This document shows positions 34,813 through 41,851 of a stretch of 45,287 bases of DNA, one piece after another. Below the pieces are notes generated by a model that did not search any database, was not told where the DNA came from, and worked only from the letters and a program-made list of their open reading frames with translations. The stretch lies in NCBI RefSeq assembly GCF_025630775.1, contig NZ_JAOSZE010000068.1:1-45287 (forward strand). The letters run 5' to 3'. The first letter of the stretch is position 1, and every line of letters begins with the position of its first letter. A program made the position numbers and the translations under genes. This DNA is from Actinoplanes sp. KI2. Lineage in GTDB: Bacteria; Actinomycetota; Actinomycetes; Mycobacteriales; Micromonosporaceae.

Positions 34813-34864
34813 ACGATACCGGCCGCCCGAGGCGGCTCTCACTCGCATTCCCGGCGAGGACCTC

Positions 34865-34974
34865 AGATCAAGATCATTTCCCGGTACGCCACGGCGGGGT
34901 CCCCGGCGAGCCGGCGATCCGGGTGGTGGGTTGCGCCCTTGCCGCCCGCTGCGGGCGGTGCTGCCCACCTGCGC
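34865..34974 (-). repeat. 110-bp dispersed intergenic repeat, copy A
   Basis: Reading the minus strand, it starts gcgcaggtgg 3 bases after the stop of the VOC gene and ends atcttgatct. It matches copy B at 40029 over its full 110 bases with 19 differences by hand count (about 83%). A GCCCGC-a-GCGGGC palindrome is conserved. Confidence 0.85.
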
Positions 34975-34977
34975 TTA

Positions 34978-37854
34978 CTACCGGATGGCCCGCCACTGGG
35001 TGATCGCGATGTTGTGTTCGTCCGGGTCATGGAAGGTGGCCGACCACAACTCCAGCCGGTCCCCGCGATTGACCGGCTGCGGCGGGTGCTCGAACGTAAC
35101 GCCCTTCTCCAGCAGCTCGTGATAGACCGCCTCGACGTCCCCCACCTCGAGATTGAGGAAGATCAGCCGCCCGGCCCCACCGGCCAGCCCGGTCACGGTG
35201 CGCAGGACGACCCGGGTGTCCCCCGAGGCGAGCACCGCGCTCCCGTCCCCGCTGTCGATCTCATAGAACCCGAGCGTGTCCCGATAAAACCCGATAGACC
35301 GCCCCAAATCGGTGACGAGCACGGTGATCCCCACCCCGTAGATCGCCCCGGCCGGCCCCGGCCGAGCACTGGGATAGGCGGTAATCACCTCATCCGCCCG
35401 CTCATCCGGCTCCACCGTCACCGGAGGCACCGCCAGCCCCGGCGGCGCAGCCCAGGGGTTCTCATCTCCCCCGGCCGGCCCACTCCCGGTCCTCGCACTC
35501 CCGGCCGCCGCACTCCCGGGCGCCGCACTCCCGGGCGCAGCACTTCCGGGCGCAGCACTTCCGGGCGCCGCACTTCCGGGCGCCGCACTTCCGGGCGCCG
35601 CACTTCCGGGCGCCGCACTTCCGGGCGCAGCACTTCCGGGCGCCGCACTGTCGGCCGACGTACTCCCGGGCGCGTCATTCCCAGCCTGGTCGCGCCCGGC
35701 CGAGGCCGCCCGAGAGGCAGCGACCCCCGCCGCCGCCCCAGCGATCGCCGCCCCAGCAACCGCGGCACCGGCACCGGCATGCGCATCACCCACCGGCACA
35801 CCGCCGGTCGCGGCGGCACCACTACCCGCAGGAGCCGCTCCACCCACAGGCGCAGTGCCACCGGCCGAAACGTCCTCGGCCGAAACCGGCGACGCCTCCG
35901 TTCCACCGGCAGACTGCCCACCGGTAGACGGCCCAGCGGCAGACGGCTCAGCGGCAGACCGCTCAGCGACAGACGGCCCTACAGCCGCGGACTCAGCCGG
36001 CGCAGGCCCGGCGGACGACGGCCTGGCAGGCGCCGACCGCCAAGGCGGCGTCGGCTCAGCGGACGAGCCCTCGGCAGCCGACCCGCCGGCAGCCCCGGCA
36101 GCGGCGGCGGCAGCCCCGGCGGGAGCGGCGGCGGCAGTGGATTCCGACCCGGCAGCGCGGGGACCGGCTTCCGATCCGGCAGGCGGGACCGGCGTCCTCG
36201 ACCCGGCCGATTTGTCCCCGTGCTCGGCCTTGTCGGAATGCCCGAACTTCTTGAACGCCGCCGCCGCGGCAGCAGCCACCGCCCCGGCGGCCGCCGCGGC
36301 TCCCGCGATGACCCGGCCCGAGCCGTGCTTCTCCGCCACGGGCAGTGGCTCGGTCGCCGCCTCCGCCTCATGCGCCGCATTCGACACAAACTTCGTGGTA
36401 GCCCGCGATTCCGGCGCGGCCGACGCCGTGCCCGCCACCGGCGGCACCTCGACCGGCCCGGTCGGCGCCTCCTCGGCGACCGGCGGAGCGATCAGCCCCT
36501 CGTGCATCGCCGCGGCCGCCTCGGGCTCGGCCTCCTCCGGCGACGCGGCCGGCTCCCCGTCCAGCGGCAGGTCGATGTCGTCGTACCCGACCGGCGTCGG
36601 TGCGGTCGGCCGCGCCTGGGTCGGTGCCGGCGCGTGCGGCGGAGGCGTGACCGGCTCCGGCGCGGTCGGAAAACTGGTCGCCGGCGACGGCGCCGCCGTG
36701 GTCGCGGCCACCGTGGGCTCCGGCCGCCGATACGTGCCCGGCCCCGGCGCCCCCGGCCCCGGCGCCCCCGGCTCGTCCAACACCGGCTCATCCAACGCCG
36801 GCTCGTCCAACACAGGCTCGTCCAACACCGGCTCATCCAGCACCGGCTCATCCAGGACGGGCTCGTCCAGCGGCAGATCGATCGGCAGTTCCTCGTCCGG
36901 ATGCGGCGCCCGCTGCGGCGGCGCGGCGGCCGTCGGCTCCTCGACGATCGGCCCGGCAGCGGCGGTCGCCTGCTCGACCAGCGGGTCCGCCGTGGCCGTG
37001 GCCGACCCGCCCCCGGGCCGCGCCCCGCCACCGTTCCGGGGTCGCGGGCTGGGCCTGCTCCCCGCCTGCCGACCCGCACCGGCGCCCGCTCCGGCAGCCA
37101 CACCGGCGGCAGCACCGGCAGCGGCACCGGCCGCCGCCCGGCGCGGCAGCGGCTGCGTGACCTCGTTGTGGTCCACGAACTCGCCCTCGACCACCGGCCC
37201 GGCCGGGGTGTCCCGCACGACCACCGGCGATTCCCCCGGCCCCGGCGGCGGGGGCGGCTCCTCGTCCTCGGGCGCCGCCCACTGGCGGTTCCGGTTGACC
37301 CACGGCGGGTCCTCCACGTCGCCGAGGATGTCGTCGTCCTGTTCCTCGTCGATCACCTCGTCCGGCAGGTCGCCGTAGTCGGGCATCGGCGGGGGCGGCG
37401 GGTCCTGCCCGCGGTCGCGCGGCGACGCCTCGTCCCAGTTGATCCGCACCCGGCGCATGTCGTCGACGTCCACCGTGATCGGCAGCGTGTCCCCGATCAT
37501 CGGCCACTTCACCACCGGGACCCGCGGCTCGCGCAGCGTCACCTCGGAGGTGGGCAGCCCGGGCGCCACGACCACCGCCTGAATCTCGGCGCGGCCGTAG
37601 ACGGCGGACGACGTGGGCGCCGGCGAGATCGCCTTGACCTCTGCGGTGCCGCTGACCCAGGCGCGGGCGCCGCGCCGCACCACATTGACCACGCCCAGGC
37701 CGATCGACAGCACCAGCACGGCCAGCCCGAACAGGGCGACCCCCCAACTGGACATGCCGAGCCCCAGCGCCATCACGAAGACGGCGATCGTGCCCATGAC
37801 GGCCGCCACCAGCTTGCGCGGGGTTGCGACAGGACGGCCGGTCTGGTTTGCCAA
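34978..37854 (-). CDS. Membrane-anchored protein with long repetitive linker and C-terminal VOC domain
   Basis: A 958-residue protein in three parts. The N-terminus has two membrane helices (about 14-34 and 36-58) and a small beta region (to about 150). A ~680-residue low-complexity segment rich in Pro, Ala, Glu and Gly follows, with a 7-unit LDEPV repeat and a 9-unit APGSA repeat. The last ~120 residues are a vicinal-oxygen-chelate (glyoxalase/bleomycin-resistance) domain: IYGVGITVLVTDLGRSIGFY, DTLGFYEID, LIFLNLEVGDVEAVYHELLE, FHDPDEHNIAITQW. VOC proteins are normally soluble and about 120-150 residues, so a membrane tether is odd. A frameshift joining two genes is unlikely, since the frame is open throughout. 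Substrate unknown. Confidence 0.75.
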   Translation of the reverse strand: MANQTGRPVATPRKLVAAVMGTIAVFVMALGLGMSSWGVALFGLAVLVLSIGLGVVNVVRRGARAWVSGTAEVKAISPAPTSSAVYGRAEIQAVVVAPGLPTSEVTLREPRVPVVKWPMIGDTLPITVDVDDMRRVRINWDEASPRDRGQDPPPPPMPDYGDLPDEVIDEEQDDDILGDVEDPPWVNRNRQWAAPEDEEPPPPPGPGESPVVVRDTPAGPVVEGEFVDHNEVTQPLPRRAAAGAAAGAAAGVAAGAGAGAGRQAGSRPSPRPRNGGGARPGGGSATATADPLVEQATAAAGPIVEEPTAAAPPQRAPHPDEELPIDLPLDEPVLDEPVLDEPVLDEPVLDEPALDEPVLDEPGAPGPGAPGPGTYRRPEPTVAATTAAPSPATSFPTAPEPVTPPPHAPAPTQARPTAPTPVGYDDIDLPLDGEPAASPEEAEPEAAAAMHEGLIAPPVAEEAPTGPVEVPPVAGTASAAPESRATTKFVSNAAHEAEAATEPLPVAEKHGSGRVIAGAAAAAGAVAAAAAAAFKKFGHSDKAEHGDKSAGSRTPVPPAGSEAGPRAAGSESTAAAAPAGAAAAAAGAAGGSAAEGSSAEPTPPWRSAPARPSSAGPAPAESAAVGPSVAERSAAEPSAAGPSTGGQSAGGTEASPVSAEDVSAGGTAPVGGAAPAGSGAAATGGVPVGDAHAGAGAAVAGAAIAGAAAGVAASRAASAGRDQAGNDAPGSTSADSAAPGSAAPGSAAPGSAAPGSAAPGSAAPGSAAPGSAAPGSAAPGSAAAGSARTGSGPAGGDENPWAAPPGLAVPPVTVEPDERADEVITAYPSARPGPAGAIYGVGITVLVTDLGRSIGFYRDTLGFYEIDSGDGSAVLASGDTRVVLRTVTGLAGGAGRLIFLNLEVGDVEAVYHELLEKGVTFEHPPQPVNRGDRLELWSATFHDPDEHNIAITQWRAIR
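35506..35640 (-). repeat. 15-bp tandem repeat in the VOC gene (Ala-Pro-Gly-Ser-Ala)
   Basis: Nine in-frame 15-base units (plus strand cgccgcacttccggg with c/t and c/a changes) plus degenerate units at both ends. They encode APGSA repeats in the linker. Confidence 0.9.
36770..36874 (-). repeat. 15-bp tandem repeat in the VOC gene (Leu-Asp-Glu-Pro-Val)
   Basis: About seven in-frame 15-base units (plus strand ggctcgtccaacacc type) encoding an acidic LDEPV repeat. Confidence 0.85.
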
Positions 37855-38001
37855 TGTGGACCTCCCGCTCTTTCACGTCAGGTTATTGCCCGGCGCAACC
37901 CGAGGGAAAGTGTGGTGGTTCCGGCGTTGCTGCTCGCCGGAAACTCGGTACCGATAGGCTGAATCCCGCGTGTTTGCCCCACAGTTCGTTGGAGGATCTT
38001 C

Positions 38002-38418
38002 GTGACCAGCCCCGTCGAGCGTTCTCTCGTGCTCATCAAGCCCGATGCGGTCCGTCGTGGCCTGCTCGGTGAGATCCTCGCTCGGTTCGAGCGTAAAGGC
38101 CTGGTCATCGAGGCGCTGGAGTTGCGCACGATGGACGCGTCGCTCGCCGACCAGCACTACGCCGACCACGTGGAGAAGCCGTTCTACCCGCCGCTGAAGG
38201 AGTTCATGACCAGCGGCCCGCTCGCCGCCATGGTGCTCGCGGGCGACAACGTGATCGAGGTGGTCCGCGCCATGATCGGGGTGACCGACGGCCGCAAGGC
38301 CGCCGCCGGCACGATCCGCGGTGACTACTCGCTGTCGAACCGGGAGAACCTCGTGCACGCCTCCGACTCGCCGGAGAGCGCGGCCCGCGAGCTCGCCCTC
38401 TGGTTCCCGAAGATCTAA
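38002..38418 (+). CDS. ndk: Nucleoside diphosphate kinase
   Basis: Transfers the gamma phosphate between nucleoside triphosphates and diphosphates through a phosphohistidine. The 138 residues match Ndk: ERSLVLIKPDAVRRGLLGEI, the KPFYPPLKEFMTSGPLAAMV segment, GTIRGDYSLSNRENLVHASDS with the active His, and ALWFPKI at the end. GTG start with GGAGG 8 bases upstream. It is divergent from the VOC gene and followed by the phoD gene after 56 bases on the same strand. Confidence 0.97.
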   Translation: MTSPVERSLVLIKPDAVRRGLLGEILARFERKGLVIEALELRTMDASLADQHYADHVEKPFYPPLKEFMTSGPLAAMVLAGDNVIEVVRAMIGVTDGRKAAAGTIRGDYSLSNRENLVHASDSPESAARELALWFPKI

Positions 38419-38474
38419 AGGAGTTTCAGGGCACGGCCACCCGAGGGCCACGTCCGATCGATAGGCATCAAGGC

Positions 38475-40007
38475 ATGACCTCGATCTCGCGACGCAACCT
38501 TCTCCGGGCGGGCATGGCCGGCCTCGCCGGCTCGGCCCTGTTCGAGGCGCCGGCGTTCTCGTCGGCCGCCGTGCGCCCGATACTCACCCACGGCGTGCAG
38601 AGCGGCGACGCCACCGCCGGCTCGGCGATCATCTGGAGCCGCTCCGACCGGCCCGCCCGGCTCTGGGTCCAGGCGAGCCGCCGCCCCGACCTGCGCGGTT
38701 CCCGAGTGATCCGCGGCCCGATCGTCACCCCCGACACCGACTTCACCGGCAAGGTCCGGCTGCGCAACCTGCCGTCCGGATCGAAGATCTATTACCGGGT
38801 ACGCGCGGAGAGTCTGGACCGCCCCGGCCTGTTCGGCAACGCGGTCGACGGCTCGCTGCGCACCTCGCCCGCCGGCCGCACCGACGTCCGGTTCGTCTGG
38901 ACCGGCGACGTGGTCGGCCAGGGCTGGGGCATCGACCCCGCGTACGGCGGCCTCGCGCTCTTCGAGTCGATGCGCCGGCGCGGCCCCGACTTCCTGCTGC
39001 ACAGCGGCGACACGGTGTACGCCGACGGCCCGCTGCCCGAGTCGGTGACCCTGCCCGACGGCCGCACCTGGCACAACCTGGTCACCGAGGAGAAGTCCAA
39101 GGTCGCCGAGACGCTGACCGAGTACCGCGGCCAGTACGCGTACAACCTGCTCGACGACAGCTACAAGCGCTTCGCCGCCGAGGTCGCCCAGATCAACCAG
39201 TGGGACGACCACGAGGTCCGCAACAACTGGTATCCCGGCCAGATCCTCGACGACGCCCGCTACACCGAGAAGTCGATCGACGTGCTGGCCGCCCGCGCCC
39301 ACCAGGCCTACCACGAGTGGATGCCGATCCCGTCCGCCTCCGGCCCGGTTTACCGCCGGATCCAGCACGGTCCGCTGCTGGACCTGTTCATCCTGGACAT
39401 GCGCACCTTCAAGGACCCGAACGACGGCAACGTCTACGCCGACCCGAAGCGCGGCATGCTCGGCGCCGAGCAGCGCGCGTGGCTGATCCGCGGCCTCCGG
39501 GAGTCCCGAGCCACCTGGAAGGTCATCGCCAATGATCTCCCGCTCGGCCTGGTGGTCCCGGACGCACCCGGCACCTTCGAGGGGGTGGCCCAGGGCGACA
39601 ACGGCGCCCGGAAGGGCCGCGAGCTCGAGTTCGCGGAGGTGCTCCGGTCGGCCCACCGCCACGGCGTGACCGGCATCGTCTTCCTGACCGCCGACGTCCA
39701 CTACACCGCGGCCCAGCACTACGACCCGTCCCGGGCGGCGATCCAGGACTTCACCCCGTTCTGGGAGTTCGTGTCGGGCCCGGCCCACGCCGGCGCCTTC
39801 GGCCCCAACGCCCTGGACGGCACCTTCGGCCCCGAGGTCGCCTTCGTGCACGCCCCGCCCGCCGCCAACACCTCACCCGCCGCCGGCTACCAGCACTTCG
39901 GCGAGGTCACCATCGACGCACACACCGGCACACTGACGGTGGACCTGCGAGACCGCGATGGCGTCTCGCTCTGGTCCACCAGGCTGGAGCCCGCCAAGCG
40001 CCGCTAG
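38475..40007 (+). CDS. phoD: PhoD-type alkaline phosphatase D, Tat-exported
   Basis: A 510-residue secreted phosphodiesterase/phosphomonoesterase used to scavenge phosphate. The N-terminus ISRRNLLRAGMAGLAGSALF is a twin-arginine signal. An N-terminal Fn3-like domain follows (ILTHGVQSGDATAGSAIIWSR). The metallophosphatase core has WTGDVVGQGWG, LLHSGDTVYADG, QWDDHEVRNNW and the late FLTADVHYTAAQHY, the metal-binding set of PhoD. No PHO box is evident in the 56-base gap after ndk. The 110-bp repeat follows 21 bases after the stop. Confidence 0.92.
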   Translation: MTSISRRNLLRAGMAGLAGSALFEAPAFSSAAVRPILTHGVQSGDATAGSAIIWSRSDRPARLWVQASRRPDLRGSRVIRGPIVTPDTDFTGKVRLRNLPSGSKIYYRVRAESLDRPGLFGNAVDGSLRTSPAGRTDVRFVWTGDVVGQGWGIDPAYGGLALFESMRRRGPDFLLHSGDTVYADGPLPESVTLPDGRTWHNLVTEEKSKVAETLTEYRGQYAYNLLDDSYKRFAAEVAQINQWDDHEVRNNWYPGQILDDARYTEKSIDVLAARAHQAYHEWMPIPSASGPVYRRIQHGPLLDLFILDMRTFKDPNDGNVYADPKRGMLGAEQRAWLIRGLRESRATWKVIANDLPLGLVVPDAPGTFEGVAQGDNGARKGRELEFAEVLRSAHRHGVTGIVFLTADVHYTAAQHYDPSRAAIQDFTPFWEFVSGPAHAGAFGPNALDGTFGPEVAFVHAPPAANTSPAAGYQHFGEVTIDAHTGTLTVDLRDRDGVSLWSTRLEPAKRR

Positions 40008-40028
40008 GTTCCGGTTTTCTGGTTTGCA

Positions 40029-40138
40029 GCGCAAGTAGGCAGCTCAGCCCGCAGCGGGCGGCACAGGCGCAACCCACCACCCAGGTCGCCGGCTCATCGG
40101 GGACCTGGGTGTGGCGTACGGGAGAATGGTTTTGATCT
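40029..40138 (+). repeat. 110-bp dispersed intergenic repeat, copy B
   Basis: Plus-strand copy of the element at 34865, starting gcgcaagtag 21 bases after the phoD stop and ending tttgatct, where it touches the stop codon of the convergent DUF4233 gene. It contains GCCCGC-a-GCGGGC and a longer palindrome ACCCAGGTC...GACCTGGGT (9 bp) that could act as a two-way terminator. Confidence 0.85.
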
Positions 40139-40541
40139 ATCCGAGGATCGTTTTGCGGATATATGCGGCATAGGCCCACGCGCCCGCGAAGATGATGCCG
40201 ATCACCGCGAGCGACCAGTGCAGCAGCCCGCACGTGATCAGCAGCGCTTGCAGGACGGCGCCGGCGACCCAGGCCCACGGGCGGGACATCAGGCCGGCCA
40301 GCACGATCGCCAGCACGGCGAGGGTGATCACCGCGGCCACGGCCCAGCCGCTGACGTGGCCGCTGAAGATGCGGATCGGCTGGATGGCCAGCAGCAGGAC
40401 GATCGCTTCCAGGATCAGCGTGCCGGCGCCGAGGCCGCGCACCGCCGCCTGGGGATTGCGCAGCCCGGAACGCGGCGCCGGCACCTCCGCATCGTCGGGC
40501 TGTCGCAGATCGGCCGCCTCGTTTCGCTGGTGGTCGGTCAT
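40137..40541 (-). CDS. DUF4233 family membrane protein
   Basis: A 134-residue membrane protein. After a charged head (MTDHQRNEAADLRQPDDAEV) come about four hydrophobic segments: LGAGTLILEAIVLLLAIQPI, AVAAVITLAVLAIVLAGLM, AWVAGAVLQALLITCGLL and LAVIGIIFAGAWAYAAYI, ending RKTILG. DUF4233 genes typically follow folC in actinobacteria; here its ATG overlaps the folC stop as ATGA. Function is unknown. Its stop codon lies at the edge of repeat copy B. Confidence 0.88.
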   Translation of the reverse strand: MTDHQRNEAADLRQPDDAEVPAPRSGLRNPQAAVRGLGAGTLILEAIVLLLAIQPIRIFSGHVSGWAVAAVITLAVLAIVLAGLMSRPWAWVAGAVLQALLITCGLLHWSLAVIGIIFAGAWAYAAYIRKTILG

Positions 40542-41851
40542 CGCTTCAGGAGTTTCCGTGCGTCGGCCACCGTGACGACCGAGCCGGTGATCAGCACGCC
40601 GACGCCGCTGAGCTCGCCGGATGCGTCCTCCTCGGCCAGCACGACGGCCTCCTCGATCGCGTCGGGCATGGTGTCGGCGACGGTGACCCGGTCTTCGCCG
40701 AAGATGTCGGTCGCCAGCTGGGCCAGCTCGGTCACCGGCATCGAGCGCGGCGAGCTGTTCTGGGTGACCACGATCCGCGCGGCGACCGGCTCGAGCAGGT
40801 CGAGCAGGCCGGACACGTCCTTGTCGCCCAGCACCGCGACCACCGCGACCAGGTGCCGGAAGCTGAACTCCTCCTCCAGCGCGCCGACCGTGGCGGCCAT
40901 CCCGTGCGGGTTGTGCGCGCCGTCGAGCAGGATGGTCGGTGCGCTGCGGACCCGCTCGAGCCGGCCCGGCGAGTCGACCTGCGCGAAGCCCTCGACGACC
41001 AGCTCGGGTCGCACCTGATCGCCGAGGAACACCTCGACCGCGGCCAGCGCGAGCGCGGCGTTCTGCGCCTGGTGCGCGCCGAAGAGCGGCAGGAAGACCT
41101 CGTCGTAGACGGCGCTGAGCCCCTGCAGGCGCAGCACCTGGCCGCCGACCGCCTGGGTGCGCTCGATGACCCCGAACTCGCTGCCCTCCCGCGCGAGGGT
41201 CGCCCCCATCTCGGCGCTGCGCTCCAGGATCGGCCGCATCGCCTCCTCGGTCTGCAGCGCGGTGATCACGGTGGCGCCCTTGTGGATGATGCCGGCCTTG
41301 GCCCAGGCGATGTCCTCGATGGTGTCGCCGAGCCACTCGGTGTGGTCGAGCCCGATCGGGGTCAGCACGCAGATCCCGGCCGCGATCACGTTGGTGGCGT
41401 CGTCCTCGCCGCCGAGGCCGACCTCGACCACGGCGATGTCGACCGGCGCGTCGGCGAAGGCCGCGTACGCCATCGCCGTCGTCATGTCGAAGTAGGTCAG
41501 CGGCTCGCTGTTGCGCGCGTCGATCAGCTCGGCCAGCGGCGCGACCTCCTGGTAGGTGGCGACCAGGCGCTCCTCGGAGATCGGCTCGCCGTCGAGGCTG
41601 ATCCGCTCGCGGACGGTCTCCAGGTGCGGGCTGGTGTACCGGCCGGTGTGCAGGCCGTGCGCCCGCAGCAGCGCATCGATCATCCGGGCCGTGCTGGTCT
41701 TGCCGTTGGTGCCGGTCAGGTGGATCGACGGGTAGGCCCGCTGAGGGCTGCCCAGCACGTCCATGAGATCGCGGATCTTGCCGAGGTCGAAGACCATGCG
41801 GGTGAAGCCGCGCTGCTCGAGCGCGGCCGCCACCTCGTCGTACTCGCTCAT
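40538..41851 (-). CDS. folC: Folylpolyglutamate synthase / dihydrofolate synthase
   Basis: FolC adds glutamate to dihydropteroate and folates using ATP. From ATG 41851 it has 437 residues. The Mur-ligase-type P-loop is HLTGTNGKTSTARMI, followed by the YTSPHLETVRERI motif, EVGLGGEDDATNVI, and GLDHTEWLGDTIEDIAWAKAGI; the C-terminal domain has ILLDGAHNPHGM. The upstream open reading continues as antisense of valS and is rejected. ATG overlaps the valS stop as ATGA, giving a valS-folC-DUF4233 unit, a known actinobacterial order. Confidence 0.95.
   Translation of the reverse strand: MSEYDEVAAALEQRGFTRMVFDLGKIRDLMDVLGSPQRAYPSIHLTGTNGKTSTARMIDALLRAHGLHTGRYTSPHLETVRERISLDGEPISEERLVATYQEVAPLAELIDARNSEPLTYFDMTTAMAYAAFADAPVDIAVVEVGLGGEDDATNVIAAGICVLTPIGLDHTEWLGDTIEDIAWAKAGIIHKGATVITALQTEEAMRPILERSAEMGATLAREGSEFGVIERTQAVGGQVLRLQGLSAVYDEVFLPLFGAHQAQNAALALAAVEVFLGDQVRPELVVEGFAQVDSPGRLERVRSAPTILLDGAHNPHGMAATVGALEEEFSFRHLVAVVAVLGDKDVSGLLDLLEPVAARIVVTQNSSPRSMPVTELAQLATDIFGEDRVTVADTMPDAIEEAVVLAEEDASGELSGVGVLITGSVVTVADARKLLKR

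Noticed and set aside
34821..34836. Terminator hairpin GCCGCC-tcg-GGCGGC upstream of the ileS leader
   Set aside because: Stem of 6 bp with no T run; it lies at the expected ileS promoter, so no call is made.
34063..37962. Plus-strand open frame of 1299 codons antisense to ileS and the VOC gene
   Set aside because: It crosses the ileS T-box leader and both gene ends; composition is Arg/Pro/Gly-rich as expected for the complement of high-GC genes.
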